Of a stretch of 64,000 bases of DNA, positions 7,688 through 16,807 are shown piece after piece. The stretch's first letter is position 1. The number at the start of each line of letters is the position of its first letter. The notes under the pieces are model-generated. The model ran no database searches. It saw only the letters and a list, made by a program, of their open reading frames with translations, and was not told the DNA's origin. Made by a program: the position numbers and the translations under genes. Origin of the DNA: Sphingorhabdus sp. SMR4y (GTDB taxonomy: Bacteria > Pseudomonadota > Alphaproteobacteria > Sphingomonadales > Sphingomonadaceae); assembly GCF_002218195.1 (NCBI RefSeq), contig NZ_CP022336.1, positions 1,240,001-1,304,000 on the forward strand, in the 5' to 3' direction.

Positions 7688-8602
7688 GTGACCTTTGATC
7701 TGAAAAATCTCGACCTGTTCGTCCGCGTGGCTGCGCTGGGAGCGATTGGCAAAGCCGGTGCCGAATTCAATCTTTCGCCGACCAACGCCACCCAGCGAAT
7801 CCAGGCGCTCGAAAGCGATCTCGGCGTCAAGCTGCTGAACCGGACGACCCGCTCGATATCCCTGACACCCGATGGCGAGATTTTCGTCGACCATGCCAAG
7901 CGTATCCTCGATGCCGCCGAAGAGGCGCGACAGGTGCTCTCGCAGTCCACCAATTCGGCATCCGGCCTGCTCCGGGTGACCGCATCGGCGACATTCGGCC
8001 GCGCCCATATCGTGCCCTTCCTGTCGGAGTTTCTCGAACGGCATCCCGATGTCACACTCGATCTCAATCTGACCGATGCGGTAATCGATATCGTCGAGCA
8101 GGGCTACGAGCTGGCCTTCCGGATCGGCGAACTGGCACCATCATCGCTACTCGCGCAGAAAATCGATGCCAATCCCGAATGGCTGGTTGCCTCGCCGGCC
8201 TATCTGGAACGCGCGGGGCGACCGCAAAAGCCGGCGGATCTCGCTGACCACGCTTGCCTGCCGCTGGGCAATATGCGCCATTGGCAGCTGACCGGACCCG
8301 ATGGCAGGATTCATGACGTTCCAGCAACCGGACCAGTGACCGTCAATCATGGCGAGGCGATGAGCGTGCTCGTCCGCGCCGGCGTCGGAATCGGCATGGC
8401 GGCGCTTTGGCATGTCGGCCCCGATATCAGGGCTGGCCGCCTGGTCCATGTGCTGCCCGAATATAGAGTTACGCGCGAACCCGATATCTGGGCCGTGCGG
8501 CCGCCGGGACGGGTAATGCCGGCGCGGGTCAAGGCCTTTCTCGATTTCATGCAGCGCCGAATCATCGAGACCAACCGGCAGCGCTACGGTGGATTGACCT
8601 GA
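7688..8602 (+). CDS. LysR-family transcriptional regulator
   Basis: N-terminal winged helix-turn-helix (about 1-60: FDLKNLDLFVRVAALGAIGKAG, then NATQRIQALESDLGVKLLNR and RSISLTPDGEIF) followed by a periplasmic-binding-protein-like effector domain (about 90-295). The start is set at a GTG with CCGGGA upstream, because family members open with FDLxxLxLF; an in-frame ATG at 7649 would add 13 residues. It is followed in the same direction by nitroreductase, cupin and dehydrogenase genes, which are its likely targets. The inducer cannot be read from the sequence. Confidence 0.9.
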   Translation: MTFDLKNLDLFVRVAALGAIGKAGAEFNLSPTNATQRIQALESDLGVKLLNRTTRSISLTPDGEIFVDHAKRILDAAEEARQVLSQSTNSASGLLRVTASATFGRAHIVPFLSEFLERHPDVTLDLNLTDAVIDIVEQGYELAFRIGELAPSSLLAQKIDANPEWLVASPAYLERAGRPQKPADLADHACLPLGNMRHWQLTGPDGRIHDVPATGPVTVNHGEAMSVLVRAGVGIGMAALWHVGPDIRAGRLVHVLPEYRVTREPDIWAVRPPGRVMPARVKAFLDFMQRRIIETNRQRYGGLT

Positions 8603-8703
8603 ACGTTTATTTTGTATTTCAAAATAATCAATTTCATATTCAGGAGATAGAACCAATATCCAAAACTGTTATGATCATGCCCAACAGCAAAGGAGCTACT
8701 ATC

Positions 8704-9483
8704 ATGACTTTGACATCCACAACCCGGGCATCCTCTTCCGACACGATCGACAGCGTGTCGCGAGGCCAGACTATCATCCCTGCCAACGGCGACCGCAACC
8801 TGGACAGACTGAATGGCGATCACGACATCACTTATTATGCCAAGCACCGGCACACGGTGAAAGCATTCGATCCGGACCGCAAAATCACCCCGGAAAATGT
8901 CGACAAAATTCGCGACCTGCTGCGTTTCAGCCCGTCGAGCACCAATGCCCAGCCGTGGAAGTTCATTCTGGCATCTACCGATGAAGGCAAGGACCGGGTC
9001 GCCAAGGCGACCGACACGCTTTATCCGTTCAACAGCCCCTCCATCCGCAACGCGTCGCATGTTGTGGTCTTCGCCAGCCGGCTCGCAATCGAAGAAGACT
9101 TTTTGCTGAAGATCCTCGACCAGGAAGAACAGGACGGCCGGTTTGATGCCGATCCGGAAACCTTCCGCGCCCAGATGCACGGCGGCCGCAGCCTGTTTGT
9201 CAATCTGCACAAGCAGGATATGAAGGATGTCCAGCACTGGATGGACAAGCAGGTCTATCTGAACATTGGACAGTTCCTGCTCGGCGTTGCGACGCTCGGC
9301 ATTGACGCAACCCCGATGGAAGGCATTGATACCAAGGCGCTGGACGAGCAATTCGGCCTGCGCGAGCAAGGTTATAACAGCCTCGTCGTGGTCGCTCTGG
9401 GTTATAGCGACGAAGAAGCGGACTATAATGCCGGACTGCCCAAATCACGCCTGCCACTTTCCGAAATCCTGACCGAAGTCTGA
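8704..9483 (+). CDS. nfsB: Oxygen-insensitive NAD(P)H nitroreductase, NfsB-like
   Basis: FMN flavoprotein that reduces nitro compounds and quinones by two electrons. From about residue 44 the protein follows E. coli NfsB closely as recalled: KHRHTVKAFDPDRKITPENV, RFSPSSTNAQPWKF for FMN, ILDQEEQDGRFD, DKQVYLNIGQFLLGVATLG, and GLPKSRLPLSEILTEV at the end. It is about 43 residues longer than NfsB at the N-terminus, with no evident signal peptide. The ATG at 8704 is chosen because AAAGGAG lies 8 bases upstream; an ATG 33 bases earlier lacks such a site. It is the first gene after lysR. Confidence 0.92.
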   Translation: MTLTSTTRASSSDTIDSVSRGQTIIPANGDRNLDRLNGDHDITYYAKHRHTVKAFDPDRKITPENVDKIRDLLRFSPSSTNAQPWKFILASTDEGKDRVAKATDTLYPFNSPSIRNASHVVVFASRLAIEEDFLLKILDQEEQDGRFDADPETFRAQMHGGRSLFVNLHKQDMKDVQHWMDKQVYLNIGQFLLGVATLGIDATPMEGIDTKALDEQFGLREQGYNSLVVVALGYSDEEADYNAGLPKSRLPLSEILTEV

Positions 9484-9525
9484 TCCCGATCGGTCGAAAA
9501 CCAACAGTCAAAGGACACCCGCATA

Positions 9526-10404
9526 ATGACGAAGAAGACTTTCCTTTCGATCGCTACCGCACTCTCCGCGACCTTGGTGACCTGTCCACCGGCGGTCGCG
9601 CGAGATGCGGCATCCACGACTGCAGTGGCACCAGTTGCCGAGACCGTCCTGCCCGACGATGTCCAGTGGGGCCCCCTCAACGCCGCCCGCGGCGAGGCCA
9701 GCCCGCGGGCCGGCAATCTCTGGGGCGATCGCACCACCCCCGGCGCATCCGGTTTCCTGGTCAAATTCGACGAAGGCTTTGCCTCGCCGCCGCATATTCA
9801 CAATGTCACCTATCGCGGTCTCGTCATCGAGGGTCTGGTCCACAATGACGATCCCGCCGCCGCCGACATGTGGCTGCCCGCCGGTTCCTACTGGACCCAG
9901 CCAGCCGGTGAATCGCATATCACATCCGCCAAGGGAAAAGCCAATCTCGCCTATATCGAGATCGAAGACGGGCCCTATCTGGTCCGGCCATCGGACAAAG
10001 CCTTTGATGATGGCGAGCGACCGATCAATGTCCACGAATCCAATATCGTCTGGCTCGATGCATCCGATATCAACTGGCTGGAAAAATCAGCAAGCGCGAC
10101 AGTCGGCAAAAACCCGCGATTGGCCTTTCTCTGGGGCAGTCCAGAACAGGGCGAACTGCGCGGCGCACTGGTGAAACTGCCGCCCGGCTTTTCCGGCACA
10201 TTGCAGGGCAATATCTCCCCCTTGCGGGCCGTCGTCATCAAGGGGCAGATTGGCCACGGCCTGACGCAAGACAGCGAAAAGAAAGCTCTGCCGCCCGGCA
10301 GCTATTTCGGATCCACCGTTGCGGCGGTCCATGAAATCACGAACATGTCGGACAAGGACAGCATCATCTATATACGCAGCAATGGCCCCTTCACCATCGA
10401 GTGA
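9526..10404 (+). CDS. Exported DUF4437-type cupin protein
   Basis: A 292-residue protein with a signal peptide ([20 protein letters not shown], cleavage near AVA-RD) and two cupin-like halves. The first carries [20 protein letters not shown], with metal-ligand-type histidines, and the [18 protein letters not shown] strand; the second repeats the pattern in a degenerate form ([30 protein letters not shown]). This matches the DUF4437 family, whose activity is not established. It lies between the nitroreductase and SDR genes, probably in one operon with lysR upstream. Confidence 0.8.
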   Translation: MTKKTFLSIATALSATLVTCPPAVARDAASTTAVAPVAETVLPDDVQWGPLNAARGEASPRAGNLWGDRTTPGASGFLVKFDEGFASPPHIHNVTYRGLVIEGLVHNDDPAAADMWLPAGSYWTQPAGESHITSAKGKANLAYIEIEDGPYLVRPSDKAFDDGERPINVHESNIVWLDASDINWLEKSASATVGKNPRLAFLWGSPEQGELRGALVKLPPGFSGTLQGNISPLRAVVIKGQIGHGLTQDSEKKALPPGSYFGSTVAAVHEITNMSDKDSIIYIRSNGPFTIE

Positions 10405-10452
10405 CACATCGCCTTTCACCCGCACTTCAAAATGCAGCAACAAGGATATCCC

Positions 10453-11265
10453 ATGACGAAAACGATTCTGATAACCGGCTCGACCGACGGAATTGGCCTG
10501 GAAACCGCCAAGGCGCTGAGCAGCGCCGGGCACAATATCCTGCTGCACGGGCGCAGCGCACACAAACTGGCGGCCGCAAAGGCCACGCTTGAGGCTATTC
10601 CGGATCACGGGTCCGTAGAGACCTATGTCGCCGACCTGTCGGATATGGCTGCAGTCGCAGCGCTGGCAACAGCGGTCACGGCGCTACACAAACGGATTGA
10701 TGTGCTGATCAACAATGCCGGGGTTTTCGCTGTTTCCGATGTGCGGACTGCAGATGGCCTTGATATACGCTTCGCGGTCAATACCATCGCTCCCTATCTG
10801 CTGACCCGGCGCCTGTTGCCCTTGCTGGAGAAGTCCGCGCGGGTGGTGAACCTGTCCTCGGCGGCCCAGTCACCGGTGGATTGGGATGCTCTGGCCGGAC
10901 ATGCGAACCTGTCCGACAGTGCGGCCTATGGCCAGAGCAAGCTGGCACTCACCATGTGGTCGCGCAGTCTGGCGCAGGAACTTTCATCCGATGGCCCGAT
11001 AATGGTTGCGGTCAATCCGGGTTCGTTTCTCGGCACCAAGATGGTGAGAGAGGCCTATGGGTCCCAAGGCAATGATGTCGGGATCGGCGTAGAAATCCTG
11101 GTACGCGCGTCCCTGTCCGAAGAGTTCGCGGACGCGTCCGGCCTCTATTTCGACAATGACAGCGGCCGGTTTTCCCGCCCTCACCCGGACGCGCTTGACC
11201 CGCAGAAATGCGACGAACTGATGCACAGAGTCGACGCGATCCTGCAGAACCTGTCCACCCGATAG
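10453..11265 (+). CDS. Short-chain dehydrogenase/reductase
   Basis: Classical SDR of 270 residues with a Rossmann fold. It has the nucleotide motif TGSTDGIG (8-15), NNAG (87-90), the catalytic serine at S135/S136 in VVNLSSAAQ, and Y159-xxx-K163 in AAYGQSKLAL. The GRSAHKL segment after the second strand suggests NADP(H). The start at 10453 has AAGGA 8 bases upstream. The substrate is unknown. As the last gene of the lysR-associated group it may act with the nitroreductase on reactive carbonyl or quinone compounds; this is only inferred from position. Confidence 0.88.
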   Translation: MTKTILITGSTDGIGLETAKALSSAGHNILLHGRSAHKLAAAKATLEAIPDHGSVETYVADLSDMAAVAALATAVTALHKRIDVLINNAGVFAVSDVRTADGLDIRFAVNTIAPYLLTRRLLPLLEKSARVVNLSSAAQSPVDWDALAGHANLSDSAAYGQSKLALTMWSRSLAQELSSDGPIMVAVNPGSFLGTKMVREAYGSQGNDVGIGVEILVRASLSEEFADASGLYFDNDSGRFSRPHPDALDPQKCDELMHRVDAILQNLSTR

Positions 11266-11508
11266 AATTTGGCCGCCACCGGGGGAGACAGACGGACTGA
11301 CCATCATCACCATCAGCATCCGCACAAAATTGACAGCGCGTTTATCCGCTCGCCGTCGCGAAACGCAGAGCGATCGGGGGCCGGGCCGGTGTCGTCCCGG
11401 GACACGGTCCCCGCGGATGATGGCCGGCGCGTAGTGACTTGCGCTGTCTGATCAAAATCAGCCGACAGGACTGTTGAGTTTTCAAGCACAAATCTTCAGG
11501 AGGCAGCG
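11266..11508 (+). other. GC-rich leader region upstream of mntP, no gene seen
   Basis: This 243-base stretch has no convincing ORF. It contains short inverted repeats, for example GTGTC and GACAC around a CCCGG core at about 11389-11405, and an AGGAGG Shine-Dalgarno at about 11498-11503 just before mntP. The yybP-ykoY manganese riboswitch often controls mntP, but its conserved loop sequence was not found here. A regulated leader is possible, not shown. Confidence 0.3.
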
Positions 11509-12069
11509 ATGATTTTCGCAACACTTGTTCTGCTGTCACTCGGTCTCGCGATGGATGCCTTTGCTGCAGCCGTCGCCCAGGGCGCAGCCAGTCGCCCCAG
11601 CCGATCCACCGCCTTGCGAATGAGCTTTGCTTTCGGTTCGGCCCAGGCGGTCATGCCCCTGTTGGGTTGGGCTTTGGGAATGGCCTTTGCCGCTGTCATG
11701 CAATCAGTGGCTCACTGGATTGCGTTCGTGCTCCTGGCGATATTGGGTCTCCGGATGATCCGGGAAGGCCTTGATCGTGATCCGGAGGCCCCCAGCAAGG
11801 ATCTGACGCTCTGGCCCTTGCTCGTCATGGCGATTGCTACCAGTATCGACGCGGCCGTAGCCGGGATCACCCTGCCCAGTTTTGGCGCGCCGATCCTGCT
11901 GGCCTGCCTGCTGATAGGACTGACCACTTCGCTGCTGGTCTACCCCGGTGTCTTTCTGGGCGCACTGCTGGGCACTAGGGTCGGCCAATGGGCCGAGGTG
12001 CTGGGTGGATTGATACTGATCAGTCTGGGCGCAAAAATCTTTATTGCCCAACAATATTTTCCAGTTTGA
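11509..12069 (+). CDS. mntP: Manganese efflux pump MntP
   Basis: Inner-membrane Mn(II) exporter of 186 residues with six predicted helices arranged as two three-helix repeats. Each repeat has the conserved aspartate of the family: D16 in LGLAMDAFAAAVAQG and D114 in ATSIDAAVAGITLP. A strong AGGAGG lies 5 bases before the ATG. MntP normally relieves Mn excess under MntR or riboswitch control; no such site was recognised here. Confidence 0.93.
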   Translation: MIFATLVLLSLGLAMDAFAAAVAQGAASRPSRSTALRMSFAFGSAQAVMPLLGWALGMAFAAVMQSVAHWIAFVLLAILGLRMIREGLDRDPEAPSKDLTLWPLLVMAIATSIDAAVAGITLPSFGAPILLACLLIGLTTSLLVYPGVFLGALLGTRVGQWAEVLGGLILISLGAKIFIAQQYFPV

Positions 12070-12078
12070 TGACAAAAA

Positions 12079-12105
12079 AAGCGCACCGATCTGATCGGCG
12101 CGCTT
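12079..12105. terminator. Bidirectional intrinsic terminator between mntP and the ydbL operon
   Basis: A 12-bp stem (arms 12079-12090 and 12094-12105, one wobble/mismatch) with a 3-base loop. On the minus strand it is followed by seven T residues, a strong terminator for the YdbH-YnbE-YdbL genes. On the plus strand a weaker T-rich run follows, so it may also end mntP transcription. Confidence 0.8.
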
Positions 12106-12132
12106 CTTGTTGTCGTACGGGTTCAATCGCGC

Positions 12133-12528
12133 TCAGGGGCAGCGCGAATCCCGGACCGGTTCGCTCGCATCGCGAGTGTTCCAGGTTCCTGACGGCGTCT
12201 GGTATTTCTCGCCCGGTGCTGTCCGCATGATCAGGTTGCAGCCCGAGGTGAAGGCAAATTGCTCGACCGTCGAATTGGTTTCCTGCGCCTTGCGGGTATA
12301 GGCCGCCTTGCGTTTGATATTGATATCCTCGACCAGCGCCTTGATCGCCGGAGATGGCGAAGTCACATAGCCGAGATAGCCGTCCGGCTTTTCACCGATC
12401 GCACCCGATGCCCGTGCCGCGGCATAAGCCGGATCGCGCTGTGCAATCGCCGGCACGGCCACCGCTGCGGTTAGAACCAGTCCGCCGACTAGGGCCAAAG
12501 CCTTGTTTTTCTTCATATAGTCAAACAT
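12133..12528 (-). CDS. ydbL: YdbL-like DUF1318 periplasmic protein
   Basis: A 131-residue protein with a signal peptide (MKKNKALALVGGLVLTAAVA, cleavage near AIA-QR) and the DUF1318 body: AARASGAIGEKPDGYLGYV, VEDINIKRKAAYTRKAQ, and two cysteines (in TSGCNLIM and at the C-terminus). In enterobacteria ydbL follows ydbH and ynbE, and the YdbH-YnbE pair links the inner and outer membranes for phospholipid transport; YdbL has been proposed as a chaperone or modulator. The start overlaps the ynbE stop (TAATG), indicating translational coupling. A second ATG four codons in is possible. Confidence 0.9.
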   Translation of the reverse strand: MFDYMKKNKALALVGGLVLTAAVAVPAIAQRDPAYAAARASGAIGEKPDGYLGYVTSPSPAIKALVEDINIKRKAAYTRKAQETNSTVEQFAFTSGCNLIMRTAPGEKYQTPSGTWNTRDASEPVRDSRCP

Positions 12529-12713
12529 TAGAAAATATCCGCTTCCTCGTTGATCAGGTCTTTCGCATCGCCGTCCAGACGATAAACCACTTCCTGCTTG
12601 ATATTGATATTGAGATTGATCACGATCGGCTTGTCCGGCGCAGTCACCTGCACGCAGGCCGAAAGACCTATCAAGATACCCAAAATCAGGCTGCTGGTGG
12701 TTAAGCTCCTCAT
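12528..12713 (-). CDS. ynbE: YnbE-like outer-membrane lipoprotein
   Basis: A 61-residue lipoprotein, the same length as E. coli YnbE. A lipobox ends at C20 (GILIGLSAC), and the rest (VQVTAPDKPIVINLNINIKQ, then EVVYRLDGDAKDLINEEADIF) is the conserved YnbE body. YnbE multimerises through beta-strand augmentation and stacks on the C-terminus of YdbH. The ATG at 12713 matches the family length but lacks a clear Shine-Dalgarno; an ATG pair at 12770/12773 is preceded by GAGGGAAAG and would add about 20 residues before the signal peptide. The 3' end overlaps ydbL by one base. Confidence 0.85.
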   Translation of the reverse strand: MRSLTTSSLILGILIGLSACVQVTAPDKPIVINLNINIKQEVVYRLDGDAKDLINEEADIF

Positions 12714-12795
12714 ATTGTGACGAATCGCACCATCTGGACGATCCGTCAATTGACTTGTCTGATAAAGCATCATCGCTTTCCCTCGGCTGAATGGA

Positions 12796-15700
12796 TTATT
12801 CATCGTCTTCCAGAAGTTGTACGGCAGCCTTTGCCCGCGCCTCCTGCGCGCGCAACAGCGCGGGCAAATTCTGCCCGACCAGGATTTCCGGTTCATAATA
12901 GGATTTGGCGCTGCTCATCAGTTGCATGAATGGCGCCTGGATACGGACATTGAACTCGAGCGGGATACGCGCGAACTGCCGGGTGATGAAATTGCGGCTC
13001 GCGTCATCGCCCTGCTGCAGGCCGGCGAATTTCACTTCGGTAATGATCTCGCCGGCAATGTCGCCATCCATTCCGATGGTCAGGTTGCGATATTTGATCG
13101 ATTTCAGCGCGTTAAACGCGAAATTGGCCATCGTTCCCATATCCTCGTAGCTCAACTCTCCGACGTAGGCGAGCGTGCCGCCGCCTTCGCGCGCGACCAG
13201 ATAGCCACCGACAATCCGGCCGCCGTCCTGGTCAAACACCATCGGCAGCTTGCCGTCAAAAACGCCGGATGCGGTCAAATTCTCGAAATCAAACTGGGTC
13301 AGGAATTGGGCGGCATCCACGCCCTCGACGGTGAACTGCAACCGTCGCTCGGCCTCTTCGCTCAGATCCAGAATCGTCGGTTCCAGATAGAGCTTGCCGC
13401 CGGCAAACGGCCATTCGCCCGCCTCCACCTGCAATTTGAAATCGGGGAGCAGGCGATAGCGGATCTGGCCATTGAACACCGCGACACCGGGATTGACCTC
13501 GGACAGGCTGACAATCTGCCCCGGCCGGGTTTCCAATGCCAGCAGGTCGGAAAATTCTATCTCCCCGGCCAGACCGGTGACCGGGCCGAAAGCAGCCGCC
13601 AGATTCAGGCCGTTGGTCCGGAATGTCCCGCTGCTTTGGACACCGTTTTCTGATGCGTCCCATGCAATGCGGCCAGCCCCGGATATCTCTCCGCGAACAT
13701 TGGCGATCACACCCAATGTGAGGGAGGTCAACTGTTCAGGCTGCAACCGGTCGTTGAATATCAGCGACTGGACATCGATCAACGCCCTGCCCTCGCTGCT
13801 CTGCAGATCATGGGCGATGTCGACGGCGGCAACCGAACTCAGGGTCTCCGGTTCGCGGAGCAGGCCGGTAGCGGTCAGATCATTGCCGTCAAAACCGAGC
13901 CTTACATCATTGCTGATCAAGGGCCGGAAGCGCTCCGCCGCTTGCTCGTCACGGACCAGCAGGCTGGCATCGGCGAGGAATTTGCCATCTTCATAGCGCC
14001 AGTCACCCTCGATATTCTCCATCAACAACGGCACATTGGCGACCTTGCCCGCCGCACCCTCGATACGCCCGTTGATCGTGCTGCCGAATGCAGCGTTGAG
14101 CAGCGCTATGTCGAGCCGGGTCATACTGCCGGCCGTGCCCAGGCGGACGCCGACATTTTCCGCCGTCAGTCCTTTCGCGAGCGAAAAGCCCAGAGCGCCG
14201 CTGGTTATGGCCAGCGGCGTGCTGCCGACCGCACCATCCAGCTTGAGCGAGGGAGCGCTGGCTGCGATGTTCACGCCCGATCCGTCACCGGAGACGATGG
14301 CGCTGCCCTGCGGACACAGGCGTGCGCTCGTCGGGCCAGCGGTCAGCGATGCCGTGCGCAGGCTGGCAAATTGCAGGTTGATACACTGGCGGAACAGCGC
14401 GAAATCGCCATTGCGACTGATACCGCCGCTGACCGGTATCTGCAGTCCGGTAAGCTGACCGCCGCCAAGCGGCCCCGTCAGGATGATCCGCCCGTCAATA
14501 TTGGTCCCGCCCTGACGCGTTGGCGAAAAGGCCATGGCCGGAACCTTCAGCTGGGCCGAACCGACCTGATAATTGGCCATTTCGAGCCGGCCGGAAAATC
14601 CGCGCGACAGGCTGCCGTCGTCGAGCTGCAATCTGGCGCTGGGGAAGCCACCCCCGGCCAGCCGGATGGGACCGTCGGCCAGCATCCTGATATTCTTGTC
14701 GGTAAAGACCAGCAACAGCGGATCACTCAGGCTGACCGAAGCGCCGGAACGCGAACGGGCTGCGGCTTCATCAAAAGACAGTGTCGTCCGTTCGGCCGTC
14801 CTGGAAAATTTTACGTCACCGGAAATATCAAACCGGCTTCCGGCCTTTCGAACCGCTGTTGCCATCTGGCCCGCAATCGGACCAAGGGGCGTGCCCGCGA
14901 CAGACGCCGATAGGCTGGCAACCTGCTCCAACCAGCCTTGCGCCACTTGTACGCCGCGGATCTCCGGCTGCCCGGCGAAGCTCGCGGTCATCCGCTCGCC
15001 GCCGTAACCCAGCGTAAACGGTCCCCTGATCCGGGAGATATTGGCCTGGCCATAAGGAGACAGCAAACCGCTAGCGGTCATGTCGATTTCACCGCTGCTC
15101 TGCTGCAAATCCCCGGTCAGGTCGAGAGTCGCCTTGATTTCCTGACCGCTATAATCGGCAAAGCGAAGCGGCCCGCCTATCAGTCCGATATTTCCGGTCC
15201 AGCTCGCCAGGTCGACGCCAAGATCGACCGAGATCCGCGCGGCGAAATCTTCCGCGCTCAATGGAAGATCGCCGCAATTTACAGAAGGCAGTCGCAAAGG
15301 CCCCTGCAAATGGGGCTTTCTCGCCCGTATCGTGATTTCGCCGAAGAAAGTCGGTTTCTGCAAGACACAGCCGCCGGTTTCCAGCTTGCTGGCGATGGCA
15401 GCAATTTCTCCACTGAAACCATCGTGCAATTCGCCCTGCCCGTTGAGTGCCAGACCAATCGCGCCATAATCGCTGTCGATCCGCAATTTGGCATCTTGCA
15501 GACCCAGCCACATATCCGGCAACGCCAGCGGACTGTCATCATCCGGAGCGGAAAATTTGTCGAGCTCGCCAAAGCTGAGCCTGCCATTTTCGACGCGTCC
15601 GAACAGTTCCACCCCGCTGGCGCTGACCCAGTTGATACCGACGCCGCCAAGGCTCAGGCTGTTCCCGACTTCGACGAGATCAGCCGTCAGATCCGGCCGC

Positions 15701-15939
15701 TCCGGGTTTCCGATGACCAGATTGCGAATGACTTGTTTGCGCAGCCCGATTTCATCGATCTCGTAAGTGGCCACGACATCCATCTGCTCGAGCTGCGATT
15801 GGACGTAGTTATCGGCCAGCGTTGTGCGACTCACCCACAGGGCAATCAGACCGAGCAGAATCAGAACAAGCAATATTCCGCCGAACAGTCGAAACCGGGA
15901 GCGGCGACCGACGGGGTCATTGGCGATTTCTTCTTCCAT
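12796..15939 (-). CDS. ydbH: YdbH-like AsmA-clan intermembrane lipid transport protein
   Basis: A large protein of about 1047 residues with one N-terminal membrane anchor (FGGILLVLILLGLIALWV), followed by a long region of repeated beta-strands typical of the AsmA/TamB/YhdP clan. It has AsmA-like phrases such as LQVEAGEWPFAGGKLYLEPT and a C-terminal FDGKLPMVFDQDGGRIVGGY segment as in YdbH. E. coli YdbH is shorter (about 880 residues). Family knowledge: these proteins form a hydrophobic groove bridging the periplasm. The ATG at 15939 is chosen because the anchor follows closely; an ATG at 16041 would add 34 residues with no domain. It starts an operon with ynbE and ydbL. Confidence 0.88.
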   Translation of the reverse strand: MEEEIANDPVGRRSRFRLFGGILLVLILLGLIALWVSRTTLADNYVQSQLEQMDVVATYEIDEIGLRKQVIRNLVIGNPERPDLTADLVEVGNSLSLGGVGINWVSASGVELFGRVENGRLSFGELDKFSAPDDDSPLALPDMWLGLQDAKLRIDSDYGAIGLALNGQGELHDGFSGEIAAIASKLETGGCVLQKPTFFGEITIRARKPHLQGPLRLPSVNCGDLPLSAEDFAARISVDLGVDLASWTGNIGLIGGPLRFADYSGQEIKATLDLTGDLQQSSGEIDMTASGLLSPYGQANISRIRGPFTLGYGGERMTASFAGQPEIRGVQVAQGWLEQVASLSASVAGTPLGPIAGQMATAVRKAGSRFDISGDVKFSRTAERTTLSFDEAAARSRSGASVSLSDPLLLVFTDKNIRMLADGPIRLAGGGFPSARLQLDDGSLSRGFSGRLEMANYQVGSAQLKVPAMAFSPTRQGGTNIDGRIILTGPLGGGQLTGLQIPVSGGISRNGDFALFRQCINLQFASLRTASLTAGPTSARLCPQGSAIVSGDGSGVNIAASAPSLKLDGAVGSTPLAITSGALGFSLAKGLTAENVGVRLGTAGSMTRLDIALLNAAFGSTINGRIEGAAGKVANVPLLMENIEGDWRYEDGKFLADASLLVRDEQAAERFRPLISNDVRLGFDGNDLTATGLLREPETLSSVAAVDIAHDLQSSEGRALIDVQSLIFNDRLQPEQLTSLTLGVIANVRGEISGAGRIAWDASENGVQSSGTFRTNGLNLAAAFGPVTGLAGEIEFSDLLALETRPGQIVSLSEVNPGVAVFNGQIRYRLLPDFKLQVEAGEWPFAGGKLYLEPTILDLSEEAERRLQFTVEGVDAAQFLTQFDFENLTASGVFDGKLPMVFDQDGGRIVGGYLVAREGGGTLAYVGELSYEDMGTMANFAFNALKSIKYRNLTIGMDGDIAGEIITEVKFAGLQQGDDASRNFITRQFARIPLEFNVRIQAPFMQLMSSAKSYYEPEILVGQNLPALLRAQEARAKAAVQLLEDDE

Positions 15940-16087
15940 CGCAGGTGAAATGCAGAAGTCTTCCTTAAGTTGCAATGTACAAGTGTCGGCGCGCGCGGTT
16001 TTTCGAGCCGGGCAGGAAATTGGACATTTTCGGTCTGCCATCCCCTAAATAGAGAAGTTCCTGATTTGTTCTGGTATCGGGACGACC

Positions 16088-16792
16088 ATGACCGAAGAAC
16101 ATGGAACCCAGTCAGGCGCTCCAATGCAGGGCAGCGGGCATCGCGCCCGGCTTCGGCATCGTATTCTGTCCGGTCAGGGCAATGGTCTGCACGATCACGA
16201 ACTGGTTGAATATCTGCTCGCGCTGGCCATTCCGCGCCGCGACACCAAGCCGCTCGCGAAGCAGCTGATCGACGAATTCGGCGGCTTTTCCCGGCTGCTG
16301 GTCAGCGATGCCGATGCGTTGCAGAATCTGCCCGGCATGGGCGCAACCAGCGTGGCGGCGCTGAAAATCGTGCAAGTGGCGGCCTTGCGCCTGCTCTCCG
16401 AGCCGGTGCGGACCCAGCCGATCCTTTCCAGCTGGCAGGCTTTGCTCGACTATTTGCGCGCCGATATGGCGCATCTCGCCCATGAACGGGTGCGGGTGCT
16501 GCATCTCGACAGCAAGAACCGGCTGATCCGCGACGAGCTGGTCAGCGAAGGCTCGATAGACCAGGCGGCCATCTATACCCGCGAGGTAATCAAGCGCGCG
16601 CTGGATCTGGGATCAGCCGCGATCATCCTGGTGCACAACCATCCCAGCGGCGACAGCACGCCGAGCCGGCAGGATATTGCGATCACCCGCGACATTTGCG
16701 CCGCCGGGGCCACATTGGGCATCGCCGTCCACGATCATATCGTCATCGGCCGCGACGGCCACACGTCTTTCCGGTCAAAGGGGCTGATCTAG
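16088..16792 (+). CDS. radC: RadC-family JAB/MPN domain protein
   Basis: A 234-residue protein with a UPF0758/RadC N-terminal helical part (about 20-105, HHH-like NLPGMGATSVAALKIVQV) and a C-terminal JAB metalloprotease-like domain. The JAMM metal ligands are visible as H183-x-H185-PSGD189 (LVHNHPSGDSTPS), with an upstream glutamate in LVSEGSID. The biochemical role of RadC remains unsettled; the old link to DNA repair has been questioned. It is divergent from the ydbH operon. Confidence 0.93.
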   Translation: MTEEHGTQSGAPMQGSGHRARLRHRILSGQGNGLHDHELVEYLLALAIPRRDTKPLAKQLIDEFGGFSRLLVSDADALQNLPGMGATSVAALKIVQVAALRLLSEPVRTQPILSSWQALLDYLRADMAHLAHERVRVLHLDSKNRLIRDELVSEGSIDQAAIYTREVIKRALDLGSAAIILVHNHPSGDSTPSRQDIAITRDICAAGATLGIAVHDHIVIGRDGHTSFRSKGLI

Positions 16793-16807
16793 CGAACCAT
16801 CCTGCCT

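Noticed and set aside
7324-8067. Upstream 250 codons of the open frame that contains atpI
   Set aside because: They are antisense to the LysR gene, have no family features, and the atpI ATG at 7323 has its own strong Shine-Dalgarno.
11266-11508. yybP-ykoY manganese riboswitch before mntP
   Set aside because: The leader is GC-rich with short inverted repeats, but the conserved loop sequences of this riboswitch were not found.
12714-12896. 122-codon version of the YnbE gene
   Set aside because: The family length is 61 and the lipoprotein signal begins at the ATG at 12713; the further upstream part overlaps ydbH.
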